Below are positions 43,261 through 54,591 of a stretch of DNA of 64,000 nucleotides, in pieces. How positions within the stretch are numbered: position 1 is the stretch's first letter; each line of letters begins with the position of its first letter. The notes beneath the pieces were generated by a model. It was given only the letters and a program-made list of their open reading frames with translations. It was not told the DNA's origin and searched no databases. This stretch comes from Euborellia annulipes. Its lineage: Eukaryota; Arthropoda; Insecta; Dermaptera; Anisolabididae. The stretch covers positions 62,001 to 126,000 of the forward strand of contig JAKCPI010004386.1 in assembly GCA_023213315.1 (NCBI GenBank), written 5' to 3'. Made by a program: the position numbers and the translations under genes.

Positions 43261-44337
43261 ATCCAAATAATTATATTATCTAAAAGATTTGAAAATCATT
43301 AGAATAAAAAAAAAAGTTCAAGGTTTTTAATTTTAAGTTAAAGGAAATTAACTTACTTGGAGTTATTTAAGCCAAAATGTAATCAAAAAAAAATGAATTC
43401 TTCCGCTTAAATAATATATAAAAATAATGTGAAGGAAATGCCTTCAGAAATCTCCAACGGGAGCAAAATCCTAGCCGATCATATGATGGCGGACACAAAG
43501 GGTTCCAACGGGAACAAATTTAAAAGAAAGACACGAGGTCTAACGTCGTGATTATCAAATGCATATAGCGATAGATACCTCTGCGCAGCAGGTTTGACTA
43601 TTAAGGTGACACAAGTTAGAAACAAATTTGAAATTGCCATGCTATAAACTATTAAAAAATTAATTTAAAAATATTAAAAAAAATAAGATAAATAAAAATA
43701 TATTCGCGGATAGTTTAAACTTGAACAATAATATTATTATTAAAAAGTTTTTTTTTTTTGTTTAGTAATGAGATATATTGTATATTCTTTGTTAGGTGGG
43801 GGAGTGGATTATTTTTTTTCCATCTCTCTCTTTTTTAATATTTATTAATGATAATCCTTATCTAAAGAGAGTTTTAATATCATTTATTTATCCCCGATAA
43901 AATAATATTATTTTGTTTTTATGTATTTTATAAATACCTATTTATATATACTGTTAAAAATTTTCAAGAAAACTTCATATACAAGTATAGGAACTCTGTT
44001 TCATAAACTGTTTATGAATATATATGAGAAAGTTCAATTTGTAGCCAACCAAACAAATTTCTTGTATATTTTAAAATTAATTATTTTGGTAAAAATTGTT
44101 AATTTTAATTTGAAATTTTATAGCTATTTAGTTGAATTACTTTATAAAAATTATTTAATTAGTATGACTTAATAAATATTTAAATAGTTTAGAGCGCGAA
44201 TTTCAAACCAGAATTTAATAAATTTAGATTTGTGAAATAAATTTTAAAAGAATAATTTCAAATTTCCTTAAAATAATTATAAAATAATATTAATAAAAAT
44301 TCCTTGAGGTAGTCGAGTTATTTGAGAACGTTTAGAC
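43261..44337. other. AT-rich non-coding stretch
   Basis: The word CCAACGGGA recurs at 43251, 43457 and 43506. The part 43440-43620 is GC-balanced and unrecognised. No gene. Confidence 0.4.
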
Positions 44338-44696
44338 CAGTGATTCTCAACTTGTCGCGGTACACTTTTAACGATTTCAAAATTTGGCAACACACAAAGA
44401 AAACAGTGTACTTAATAAAAGTTGGTAATTTGTTCATAAACTTTTATATATTAATTTTATTTCATATCCTGGGTATATTAAAATTAAACCACGAAAGTAT
44501 ATGAAAAATGATTGAAAATTCATATTTTTTTTACAGTGTACTTATGAAAAAAAAAACCTTTTTATTTTTTTATATTTTAATTTTTATAAGGATAGATAAA
44601 ACACAATTTAATTCTGGATTTGTGAGCACCTTAAAAGGGGGGGGGGGGTCTCTACCCTAAAAACAAACCCTCCGGAAAATTCTCTACTTATTAATA
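44338..44696. mobile_element. possible hAT remnant, one end
   Basis: CAGTGATTCTCAACTTGTCG is a typical hAT left end. No right end or target duplication is found. AT-rich with a G run at 44636-44648. Confidence 0.35.
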
Positions 44697-44832
44697 AGGA
44701 GTCAAAAAAATTCCGCCAAAATTATTTCTTTTATTGCCGTTCCAGTCTGACGTTTCGGCCACTGGTCTAGGCCATCTTCAGAGCTAAAATATTTTCGTAC
44801 ATTTTATTAGAACATGTTATTGTGAAAATATA
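44697..44832 (-). mobile_element. solitary Penelope-like arm with hammerhead motif
   Basis: Matches the left arm of 11135-11683: ATAAGGAGTCAAAA, CCAAAATTATTTC, the hammerhead-like motif (44749-44781), then AGAGCTAAAATATTTTCGTA. No second arm is present. Confidence 0.55.
44749..44781 (-). ncRNA. minimal hammerhead ribozyme-like motif, best preserved
   Basis: Minus strand: CTGAAGA, then GGCC TAGACCAGT GGCC as stem II, then GAAAC and GTC. Every invariant core base is present. Stem III is the loopless AC/GT pair and stem I only a few pairs (CT/AG). This is the small form described with Penelope-like elements. Cleavage is predicted just after GUC, if it dimerises. Confidence 0.6.
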
Positions 44833-45230
44833 CCCTTGAAAATATAACTCTCTCTCCCTTCATCATTGTAAAATTATTCTCTACTTATTAAAAAAAAAAG
44901 AGCCGGGGGCCTGGCAATGGAGAAGAAACAGTCACCACAATCGTTGCAGTTAAGCAATGCCAAAAGCTCGGGATTGGTGACCCCAGCAATCAGCGTGAGG
45001 AACGCCTCTCCGGTAGCCATCGGTACGATTGTAATTAAATTATTTAAATAAATTAATAACTCCTAATGTCATCTGTAACCAAAAAGGGTTTTTGTAAAAA
45101 AGAAAAAAAAAAAAAAAACATGAAAATCCTGCCAGTAGTTTCTGAGTTTATGCGTTACAGACTTTGTCTTTTATAATTTATTTTAAATAAAGATAGATAA
45201 TATACAGTGTTTTCCAAAGAAGAAAAACAA
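44833..45230. other. non-coding stretch with 5S-like piece
   Basis: 44933-45022 contains GCAGTTAAGCAATGCC, CTCGGGATTGGTGACC and GGTAGCCATCGGTAC, related to 33083-33155 and faintly to 5S rRNA (GTTAAGCA, GGTGACC). Otherwise AT-rich with a Helitron-like module at 45120. Confidence 0.35.
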
Positions 45231-45440
45231 GACAGCTTGGAATATTGCAAATAATGACAATATTGCAGCCCAATAGTCCAAGCTCTCTGGGTATTAAACC
45301 TTACAGGGAAGCAAAAATTGCCGCAATATTGCAGCAAGTTACCAAAGAGGCGGATATAGTAATATTGCAGCAATATTCCCTGTAAGGTTTAATACCCAGA
45401 GAGCATGGAATAATCCACTGCAATATTCTAAGCTGTCTAG
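45231..45440. mobile_element. two MITE copies bounding a perfect inverted repeat
   Basis: A left MITE (45231-45291, ending GCTCTCTGGG then TA) and a right one (45395-45440, starting after TA with CCCAGAGAGC) face each other. The segment between is itself inverted: ATTAAACCTTACAGGGAA / TTCCCTGTAAGGTTTAAT. The family is that of 2822-3125 (GCAATATTGC motifs). Confidence 0.6.
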
Positions 45441-46487
45441 GAATTATGGATTTGTGAGCGCCTTAAAAATAACCCCCCCCCTGTAAAATTCTCTACTTAT
45501 TAAATAAAATCCCATGAAAATCCGTCCAGTAGTTTCGAAGTTTTTGCGTCATAGACTTGATCTTTTAAATTATAATTAAAGAATATAATAATCTTTTTTT
45601 TTCTTTTCTTTATTCTCTATACGCAAATTAATATGTAATATTTGTATAATTAATTATAGAATAATAATTGTGAGATTTAATTTTAATTTTTTCTTTTTCT
45701 TTATAAAGCATTAATTTTGCAACTACTTGAAGGATTTTTATGGGGCTTTTTTTAATTTTTTAATGCACACTTTGTGGACGCCGAGGGCATTTCCATCAGA
45801 ATCTCGACATAGAATTTTTGAATACTTCCTCCAATAGTTTTTAACTTCTCAAAACTGCAATCTGAATCCCGTGATTACGCCACCATATTTTGTTGCCATA
45901 TGCATGTAGATATGTGATGTGACATTTGATGAATCGGCTCGTTAAAGATAATAAAATATAATCTTAGGACAATTACAATAGGAGAAAAAAGATAAGTTGC
46001 GATAAGACGCCCTGAGGGAGAGGAATTTTTGATTTTTGATCCCCCCCTCATTTAATAGTGAGGGTGTGCGCCGCTGTTGTTGGTCTCGTGGACCATCTGT
46101 GCGACTCTTCTTCTATCAACAGGCGCGCATCCTCAAGGGATCTGCGTCTGAACAGCACCAGGAGGTCATTCAATAGAGATCTCGTCAACAGATAATTATT
46201 AAATAATAATAATAATTCAGCTCTTGTCACAAGTGTTGATTGTTAACAAGTAAAAAGTACATCCAACAGCAGCAGAGTCACTAAATCCCCCTCTGAAATG
46301 AATAAATTATTTTTTATAATTTCTAAGAGTATATAAAATTTTACCACATTCCAACTTACAGTAATTGTATTCATTTCAAAATAGAAAAAAAAAAGACTAA
46401 GTTTTATTTTATCCTTACAACACCAACAATTCAAATCACACACAAAAATAATTAATTTTAATTTTAACTCTGATAATTATTTGAATA
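45441..46487. other. non-coding stretch
   Basis: Helitron-like modules in minus (45505-45530) and plus (45655-45750) orientation. The part 45780-45990 is unrecognised. A short open frame at 46048-46230 is listed separately. Confidence 0.45.
46048..46230 (-). other. short open frame of unknown status
   Basis: Sixty codons on the minus strand, with LLNDLLVLFRRRSLEDARLL and EEESHRWSTRP. Mixed charged and hydrophobic residues and a GC content above the surroundings make it less random than other frames here, but no family is recognised, no splice context is obvious, and it is too short to call a gene. Confidence 0.2.
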
Positions 46488-46892
46488 CTAGCTGCGCAGC
46501 TCGCTATTCTTTAATTTTTTCGAAATTTCTTTTTTCTCATTAAATTTTAAAAATTATTTTATATTTTGATATTTTTTGTTTTTTTTTTTTTATTTTTCTA
46601 TCGTGACTTCATTCTGCACAAAACTACAAATAAACAAAAATATCAAAGTATAAATTAATATTTAAAATTCAAAGGGAAACTTTGAAAAAATTAGAGAACA
46701 GCATAAGCAGGCTACGTAGCTAGTATTCTAAGTGTTTAAGCGTAATAGAGCCACACCAGAAAAAAAAAACCACAAATAAGCCTAAAATATAAAATAAAAT
46801 TTTAAAAAAAAAAAATATAAAATAAAATTTTAAATTTAAGAAGAAAGAAAGAATAAAAATTAGAGAACATTATATGCGGGTCATGTAGCTAG
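46488..46892. mobile_element. foldback of CTAG-ended units plus tandem copy
   Basis: A unit starting CTAGCTGCGCAGC (46488) faces an inverted unit ending GCTACGTAGCTAG (46723), about 236 bp in all. A further copy of the second unit follows in tandem and ends GTAGCTAG at 46892. The flank AGTATTCTAAGTGTTTAAGC is repeated after each. The CTAG ends match the Helitron-like family, but inverted ends also fit a foldback or TIR element. Confidence 0.55.
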
Positions 46893-47589
46893 TATTCTAA
46901 GTGTTTAAGCAAGATGAAGCCACATCAGAAAAAAAAAACTACAAATAAACAGAAAAAATTAATTTACATAATACATCACAAGAATTTTATTTGATTTTTT
47001 TAATTTTTTTTTTTTTTTTTTAGTTATTCTAATAATGAGTTTTTTTTTCCATTGTTAAGACATTGAAAAAAAATACCCCATAAAAATTCGTCAAGTTGTT
47101 GCTGAATTGAAACGTTATAAAGGAAAATTTAAAATTAAATTTCACAATTATTATTCTATAATTAATTATATAAATATTAAATTTTGAATTTTTCTCATTA
47201 ATGTTAATAGAGAAAATTTAAATTTAATCAGCTTAATTAATTATTTATTTTTGGGGGATAGGTATTGAAAAAAGCACGTGACGTCAAGGCTATTTTAAAT
47301 TTAAAGTTGATACAAAAAAAAAACAAAAACAAAAAAATAAAAAGTTGATATCCCATGTCTGAAATTGGATTCAACTTTGGTGTATCCCTTTGTTGAAGGC
47401 TTTTTAAAGGAATTGATCTTCGTCCTTTCCTTCGAACGAAAGGGCATAAAAGATGAATAGAAGGAAGGTATCCTTGCTATTTACATAGACATCTGCAAAT
47501 AGCAAAGGACAAGGGTCGCCATTTTCTCTCTCTCTCTCCTTTTTCAATTCAAAGAATAGATTGAACTTTTTTTTTAAATTTCTAATTAA
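46893..47589. other. AT-rich non-coding stretch
   Basis: A minus-oriented Helitron-like module at 47090-47180, a hairpin CCTTGCTATTTACATAG / CAAATAGCAAAGGACAAGG at 47470-47513, and a TC run at 47527-47538. No gene. Confidence 0.5.
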
Positions 47590-47999
47590 AATTTAATATT
47601 TATATAATTAATTATAGAATATTAATTGTGAAATTTAATTTTAAATTTTCCTTTGTAATGGATTTACTCTGAAACTACTTGATGGATTTTGATGGGGATT
47701 TTTTTAATGGGCAAAAAGTTTTTCCGAGTTTTATTTTTTAATATAATAAAAAAAAATTTAAATTATTTTAATAAAATAAAAGAATATTACTGTTCATGGG
47801 TGTTTTTTGAAAATAATAAATAATTATTATCGGCGACTGAAATGACGACAGTTTCGGCATTCAATGCCATCGTCAGGACTACAAGGAGTTTAAAATCCAA
47901 AAAATATCTACAAAATATTAATTAACTAATAAAAATTACTTAATAGATCCTGAAGTCAATTAGAAATTAAGGACGGTTTGAAGGGGGCCGAGCAGCTAG
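47590..47999 (+). mobile_element. Helitron-like element, about 410 bp
   Basis: 5' modules (TATAGAATATTAATTGTG; CTGAAACTACTTGATGGATT) and the end GGCCGAGCAGCTAG with T following (CTAG at 47996-47999). A hammerhead-like motif lies inside, so a Penelope-like piece may be nested. Confidence 0.55.
47847..47876 (-). ncRNA. hammerhead-like motif with strong stem II
   Basis: Minus strand: CTGACGA, stem II GGCAT/ATGCC with loop TGA, then GAAAC T GTC. The core is intact, and stem III has a 1-nt loop. Stem I pairing is poor. It belongs to a different subtype from 44749-44781. Confidence 0.5.
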
Positions 48000-48107
48000 T
48001 TAGCATCTATATTGATATAAAAAGCAAACGTGTGGGGTCGTGGGACCCGACTAGTCACATCGCCATTTTTTCAACACCGAATAAAATTTAATATGAATAT
48101 TATTTAA

Positions 48108-48193
48108 AGAATCTGGTGTGACTGGCACATAACTTTCTTTTACCTTTGGTAAGAGAGAAAAAAGTTGACATTTTAAACATCATCTAAAAAAAG
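48108..48193 (+). mobile_element. family F hairpin, truncated
   Basis: AATCTGGTGTGACTGGCACA, ACTTTCTTTTACCTTTGGTA, then ACATCATCTAAAAAA. Only half the hairpin remains. Confidence 0.55.
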
Positions 48194-48652
48194 GCCCTTC
48201 CACAGAACGGGATGTCACAGCAACTCCCTCTCCTCGTAGAGTTGCCTGGGGGCTATTGTGGTGGGATCCAATATTCCAATCCAGTGCCTGCTTGAAGATT
48301 TGTTCACACTAAATAAATATTTTTATTTAATTAAAAGGGACCTCGGGCTTGGTGTAGGGGGCTAGCGTACTCGCCTTCTATACCAAGGGTCGCGGGTTTT
48401 AATCCCAGGTAGTTTATTTAAGACATTTTAATACCAAATGGCTTAAATAAGAATTCCTGTACCCTAATACATATATATTATTAAATAAGAGTATCGTTAA
48501 AAGACTTATATGGCCTGAGTTGCCGAGAAGTCTGTGTGATTGAGAAAAAAGTGGGTGTTTAAAAAAAAAAAATTTATTAAAAAAAATCCCGCAAGCCCAG
48601 GATTTGAACTGGGGTCTTCTTTGTAGCCCACCACAACAGCGAGGCACCAATT
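48194..48652 (-). mobile_element. SINE-A split by a SINE-B
   Basis: 48194-48340 is the body up to AATATTTTTATTTAAT and 48575-48652 resumes at TTATTAAAAAAAATCCCGC with the B-box complement GGATTTGAACTGG and the head. The SINE-B lies between, at an AT-rich target with an apparent TTTATT-type duplication. Confidence 0.8.
48341..48574 (+). mobile_element. SINE-B nested in a SINE-A
   Basis: CCTCGGGCTTGGTGTAGGGG head (A box changed), GCGGGTTTTAATCCC (B box changed), then TTTAATACCAAATGGC, TATGGCCTGAGTTGCC, GTGGGTGTTT and an A run. It is younger than the SINE-A it interrupts. Confidence 0.8.
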
Positions 48653-48659
48653 TGCTTAT

Positions 48660-48715
48660 AAATTCTTTTACCCTTACGAAGAAAGGATTCGGCCAAAAGC
48701 GGGCAGCACAGCTAG
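48660..48715 (+). mobile_element. Helitron-like 3' end
   Basis: GGCCAAAAGCGGGCAGCACA then GCTAG and a T run (CTAG at 48712-48715). The terminal hairpin is imperfect. Confidence 0.4.
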
Positions 48716-49499
48716 TTTTTTTTTTTTTTTTTTTGACTGATATTTCTTTATATTATCAAATTTTATTCAATCAAATTTTTATTAATTGTAATGGAATTTG
48801 TCTGAATATAAATAAAACAAAAGCATATTTTTTTTTGTTTGTTTTTTTGTATTAGTGCCTCTCTCTCTCTCTCTCTTTCTAGCACCGCGACAGAAATGGA
48901 AATGTATTTCTGTGGTGGGTGGGTGGTTGGGATGTTGTTTCCCGAGGGATGAAACCCAAAGGGGGGTGGTGGGTGGGTGGTTGTAAAACAAGCAAGCGGA
49001 CGCGAATACATCACGCCCAAACAACGACGGCGAACGCCTAATGGAAACGTACGGCCAAAACGCACACACCAACGTCGCATTTATTTCGATTGTATACATC
49101 TGTTTATTTTGTTTCTACAAAAAAAAAAAAAAAAAAAAAAAATCCCACTCACCCACTCGGTCGTATAAAAATGGCGAGAGAGAGAGAGAGAGAGAGAGAC
49201 TCAGGGGGTCAGAAGGGCTTTTTATAAAAAAAAACAACAACAACAACAACAACGTGTTTAGATGTCCAACTGTCGCTGAAAACATCCAAGAGGGTTATTT
49301 ATTGCCACCTCCTAGGAATTTTATACAAAAAAAAAAAAAACAAACGAGAAATGTATATTTTATATAAAGGAGGAAAAAAAAATTATATACAATGAATATA
49401 TAATAATAATTTTGCATAAGTGCATTGACTTTTCAAAAATTTAAAAAAAATATAGAAATTATTTTTTAGAACTGTAAAAAAAGAATTTTTTTGTATTTA
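48716..49499. other. non-coding stretch, partly GC-balanced
   Basis: TC and GA runs (48859-48876, 49174-49199), A runs near 49121 and 49330, and an AAC run at 49233-49252. The unique-looking part 48880-49090 (CGACGGCGAACGCC, ACGTACGGCCAAAACGC) is unrecognised and could be regulatory. Frames in it are not convincing. Confidence 0.4.
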
Positions 49500-50031
49500 T
49501 TCTTATTATTATTATTATTATTTGAAATTCCTATCGGGATCCCCGTTTATTTACCCGAGGTGCTTAAGCGCTCGAAGACACACTTGAAACCTCTGGCCGT
49601 AGCCATCTACCGGCACCCTGTGAAGTTACATTATTTCCTATCTCTAACTCCTCCTCCTTCGTTCATTTCTAGCTAGTGAACTAATCCTTATTTCTACTTC
49701 CACCCGGTTCCTTTTATCCAACCTCTTCTATGCTAGGGAGGATGTCCTAGTTTGAGGAGGAACTCCCTCAGCACCGACTCCTTTCGAGGAATGCTTCACT
49801 GAGAGGGAATCTTTTTTATGTCCCTTCCACAGGACGGGATGTCACAGCAACTCCCTCTCCCCGTAGAGTTGCCTGGGGGCTATTGTGGTGAGATCCAATA
49901 TTCCAATCCAGGGCTTGCTTGAGAATTGAATATTTTTATTTAATGAAAAATCCCTCACGCCTAGGTTTTGAACAGGGATCTTCTTTGTAGAAGGCCGACT
50001 CCCTGGCCCGCTACACCAGCGAGCCTCCTTT
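49500..50031 (-). mobile_element. SINE-A, complete
   Basis: The best complete copy: ATT repeat (tail complement, 49503-49521), GAAATTCCTATCGGGATCCC, hairpin CGAGGTGCTTAAGCGCTCGA, full body, B-box complement TTTTGAACAGG and head ending CTACACCAGCGAGCC. About 530 bp in total. Confidence 0.92.
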
Positions 50032-50259
50032 TATTTATTCAGCCATTAGCCAGTCAAAAAGAAAATTTATTTATATATCAATTTTTTCTTCAATTGTGAG
50101 ATTTTATTATTATAATTAATTGGCTTTAATTATGAATCTTTAATATTAATACTAGCTTGAATTTTTCATAAAGAGAGCCCATATACCATAAAAAACAATA
50201 TTTGTATGTTTGTAAAATATAAACTCCAAAACTACTCACCGGATTTTAATGTTTTTTAC
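50031..50259. other. AT-rich spacer with Helitron-like module
   Basis: CTCCAAAACTACTCACCGGA at 50222 is the recurring module. Nothing else. Confidence 0.4.
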
Positions 50260-51155
50260 TTTCTCGTATAGAGAAAGTTATGTAATCGTAAAAAAATTCG
50301 ACTTCGAGATTTTGATGTTTCTCCACGTTTTAGACCTCCCTGAGTCCAAAAAAACCATTTTTGGCATTATGTCTCTCTGTGTGTGTGTGTGTGTGTGTGT
50401 GAACACGATTGCTTAAAAACCAAAGCAGCTAGATCGATGAAATTTGGTATATGCTCCTTACACTAAAATTGTAGATTTCTATCAACTTTTGGAGTAAATA
50501 CGTCACTTGGAAGTAGTACTTTACTTAAAAAGTTTTTCAAAAATTTTGAAATTTTCAATTTTTTTGTTATATTATGATAAAATACTCTATTTTAAAAAGT
50601 TTTTATTCTTTGACATTTTTTTGAAAACTGAATAGTTTTTGAAATAATCAAAGAAGAAATAGAAAATATTCGTTAATTTTGATAAAAAATCAAAACAAAA
50701 TCATACAGGTGTCATTAAAAAAGGGTAAATATAAGCAAATGAATTTGTGAAACAAATGAATTTGTTTATATTTACCCTTTTTTTAATGACACCTGTATGA
50801 TTTGTTTTGATTTTATCAAAATTAACGAATATTTTCCATCTCTTCTTTGATTATTTCAAAAACTATTCAGTTTTCAAAAAAATGTCAAAGAATAAAAACT
50901 TTTTAAAATAGAGTATTTTATCATAATATAACAAAAAAAAATTGAAAATTTCCAAAATTTTTGAAAAAACTTTTAAGTAAAGTACTACTTTCAAGTGACG
51001 TATTTACTCCAAAAGTTGATAAGAAATCTACAATTTTAGTGTAAGGGAGCATATACCAAATTTCATCGATCTAGCTGCTTTGGTTTTTAAGCAATCGTGT
51101 TTACACACACACCCAGACGTAATTCCAAAAGAATATACGAGAAAGTCTCGGGGGA
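50260..51155. repeat. large palindrome, arms about 360 bp, F-related
   Basis: Arms 50393-50745 and 50751-51105 are reverse complements with few differences and almost no spacer (centre near 50749). Outer parts TTTCTCGTATAGAGAAAG (50269) and ATATACGAGAAAG (51133) continue the mirror with an interior deletion. The outer left arm (CGAGATTTTGATGTTTCTCC, GAGTCCAAAAAAACC, GT run, AACCAAAGCAGCTAG) follows the order of landmarks of family F in reverse, so this is a diverged relative in foldback form. No coding capacity. Confidence 0.85.
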
Positions 51156-52812
51156 AGTCAATCCCCATATTTTTTTTTTTAATACGTAAGTGGATAATAT
51201 ACCGAAGTTCAAAGCCATCAAAGCCATTTAATTTTAATAATAAAATATATCAAATGAAAAATAATAAAAATTGTTATATTTTTAAATTTTTATATTTATA
51301 TTGTCTTTTCTTCTAAAAATATACAATGAACATATCAATATAATAATTTTGCATACTGCAAGTGCATTGCATTGACTTTTGTAAAATTCTAAGAAAAATA
51401 CAGAATTTACCATTTTTTTTTTTTTAGAATGGAGATCAGTCAAAATAAAATTTAATTATATAAGAATTTTTATTATTTTTATTTTGTGGGATTTAATTAT
51501 TATAATTAATTAGCTTTAATCAAATGGATCTTTTAATATTAATATAATAATTAATTGGCTTGCATTTTTCATAATCCCATAAAATACAATATTTTCCTGT
51601 TTGCAGAGCAGGGACTTCGAAACTACTGACCGGATTTTTATGGGTTTTTTTTTTTTTTTTTTAATAGGTTTATAATATTCCGGGGGTGGTTTTAGACTAT
51701 CGTTAATTCATTTTAGGAGTAGGGAACGCCTCTTTTAGGAATCTTTAATATTCCTATTGGAAAGTAGTTGTTCTATCTCTATCCTTATGAAAAATCTAAG
51801 TTCTTTTTGTGTCGTAATTTAACCTGTTTCCCCTCAAATAAGAAAAAAATATAGATAGTGATTTATAAAATATATAAAACAAAATAATGATTTCTATTTA
51901 TTAATAAGATACAAGAGAGGGGGGTTCTCTATGCAAAATATTGTGAAATTATTACAATCTACAAAGGTCACATTGCTTGTCTTGTTTATTTCAAATAATC
52001 ACTGCAACAACAACAACACTCTAATTGAAAAACAAAATTATATTTAGCTAATTTGGTGTTTGGAAATGGGCAGAGGTGATACAAAAAAAAAATAATCTTT
52101 GATAAGAAATAGAAATTAATATTTAATAGAAAAAAAAGAAGCTCATAAATTAACGAGAATTTGTTTAAAATTTAATGAGAGCTGAAGAAAAAAAAAAAAA
52201 AAACATGAATGAAAATTGATAAGCAAGCAGCAGCAGCCAGATGCGTTCAATTTCAATAAATGGCCGGATATGAAGGACCAAAGGGGTTATCATTTAAATG
52301 TTTCTTCATTCATAATTTCTTATCAAAAAATAACGTTTTTTTTTTTTTAAGTGTGATAAATAATAAAAAATCAGTTGTCGGCGGGGCAAAAGAGAAAGTG
52401 ATAAAAAGCACCGACATGACCCCAACCGACCGATGACTTCCGGTCCGGGACTCTCGTTCTCTCTCAGCTGGACCATCCTAATTTGTTGGCTGATAGATAA
52501 TAAATATATCTTAGTCTCGTTGTTATTGAATTATATAAGATGGAAAAAAAAAAAATTAAACATACGCAGAAAATAAATTCTTGACTTTTGACTGTTTTTT
52601 TTTTTTTTTAAATTATTATCGTAAATCTATATATTCCATTATTTATTTTTTTATTTTAATTATATGAATGAAAATTTTAGATAAATTTGTTTTCTATCAA
52701 CTAAAAATAATTTTTGATATTAATTGTTTCTATATATGTAATAGCAGTGTGTCCGCGCTGTCTGTCTTTATCTCAATCCGAGTCCTATCCCCGATCTCTC
52801 TAAGGAAAAATT
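51156..52812. other. mostly AT-rich non-coding stretch
   Basis: Helitron-like modules near 51490 and 51615-51650. The patch 52380-52490 (CATGACCCCAACCGACCGAT, CTCAGCTGGACC) is GC-balanced and unrecognised. No gene. Confidence 0.45.
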
Positions 52813-53203
52813 TTATTATTATTTGAAATTCCTATCGGGATCCCTGTTTATTTGACCGAGGTTCTTTCGTGCACGAAGACACACACCTCAAACCCAACCG
52901 GCCTATACCGAAACCCCGTGAAGTTACATTATTTCCTATCTCTAGCTCCTCTAACTTTCGTCTCTAGCTAGTTAACTAATCCTTATTTCTGGTTCCTTTT
53001 ATCAAACCTCTACTATGCTAGGAAGGATGTCCTAGTTGAGGAGGAACTCCCTCAGCACCGACTCCTTTCGAAGAATGCATCACTGAGAGGGAACCTTCTT
53101 TACGTCCCTTCCACAGGACGGGATGTCACAGCAACTCCCTCTCCTCGTAGAGTTGCCTGAGGCTATTGTGGTGAGATCCAATATTTCAATCCAGTGCCTG
53201 TGA
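52813..53203 (-). mobile_element. SINE-A, head missing
   Basis: ATT tail complement, GAAATTCCTATCGGGATCCC, hairpin TTCTTTCGTGCACGAAGACA, body to TTTCAATCCAGTGCCTG. 5' truncated. Confidence 0.87.
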
Positions 53204-53685
53204 GATATATTAATATCAAACAGTGAATTCCAAGAGGGACTTCAAAACAACAGTCCTCACCTATAGGAATATAATAAAATAATTAATTTAAATATGTTAA
53301 TTTCATTGTTTGGTATTAGATTTGCTCTTGTTTATATTTGTGAAAGAGAGAGAAAAATAATGTATAAATTTATATTTGTTTATTTAAAAAATTTCTTGTA
53401 ATTATATTTTGGGAATTTATTAAAAACTATTAATATTAGCAAAGTATATAAGCCGCATCAATGAATTGGAAAGTTTATATTCAATCTGACTGGCGCTGAA
53501 TGTAATTGTGATAGATCGTATTGAATAAAAAAATTTTACATAAATGTCTATCAAAGAACTCAAGAGGGTTACTATTGACTAAACCCTAGGTACTTATATT
53601 ATACTCTATTTTAATGTCTTGATTTGAAAAATAATTTTTTTGTATAACCTATTGATGTTGTGTCTTTGTATACTCCATTATAGCC
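53204..53685. other. AT-rich non-coding stretch
   Basis: No gene or known repeat. It may be the flank of the Penelope-like piece that follows. Confidence 0.45.
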
Positions 53686-53717
53686 ATGAAGATGGTCGCA
53701 TAGTCGACCGAAACGTC
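53686..53717 (+). ncRNA. hammerhead-like motif, first core base changed
   Basis: ATGAAGA (C of CUGANGA is A), then stem II GGTCG/CGACC with loop CATAGT, then GAAACGTC. Stem II is strong, but the changed C predicts loss of activity. Confidence 0.45.
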
Positions 53718-54591
53718 GCTGTGGGTTTAATACCATTAAAGAAATAATAATAGCTGCTTGGCCTTTTTACTCATCCTTCTAGATATATTAATTAATTGGC
53801 TTTAATCTTTCATAAGTCACGACAAAGCTCAATACTTTCTAATAGGCGAATTCTGAGTTTATAGATATTTTTTTTTTTGCGCTTTCCTTTTTGAGAATTA
53901 GGGGACCCCTAGTATTTTTCCTGGACTTCTCTCTAAGACTGCAAAATTTCGTTTCAAAATTCCAACGGGAAATTGGTCAAACAGAGCGTGACAGACAGAC
54001 GGACACTCCTCTATTCTAGATTTTTCGAAATCCATATAAGTTACAGTATTTGAATAGAATATTAATATTCAAATTTGGACTTAACTAGCCTTAAGTATAT
54101 TTAATATAAGTGTGAATATGTTTTTTTGCTCCAGACGCCCCATAGACCCCGGAAATCAAACCCAGGAACTCCAACTTTTCTGGGATATCAGTGTGTTTTC
54201 CTTTGCAACAGGCCACCAACCTTTACCAATAACTCTCTTTAAACACTTGCCTCTAAACAGAGAAAATTCTCAAGTTAAATGACTTAAAATACCTGAGAAA
54301 GCAAATAAACCACAATTACACTAAAACAGGTCTTTTATTAAGGATATTATCAATTATGAAAGACCAAAATAAAATTCAAATAATCGTAACTGTGGTGAAT
54401 CTTAAGAAGAGCAGAGACAGCCAAAATGCAAATACTCTGAATGCTTTTCAATTTTCTGGAGACGTTTTATTTATATGAAGATGAAGTATTAATAAATAAA
54501 TGCATAGAAAAAGAATTTAAAAATGAAATTTTCTTCTAGAAGACGTTATAAAAGAATCCTCAGGTTTCAAAGTCTACAAATAAGCAAACAC
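53718..54591. other. non-coding stretch
   Basis: 53950-54010 (CCAACGGGAAATTGGTC, GACAGACAGACGGACACTCC) resembles 18645-18680. Near 54135-54180 the minus strand has GGGTTTGATTTCCGGGG, which looks like a tRNA T arm; no head could be completed. No gene. Confidence 0.4.

Noticed and set aside
43454..43560. Exon-like GC-balanced patch with CCAACGGGA words
   Set aside because: All frames are short or stopped and no splice pattern is visible; the CCAACGGGA word also occurs in repeat-like sequence at 53967 and, as CAACGGGA, 18647.
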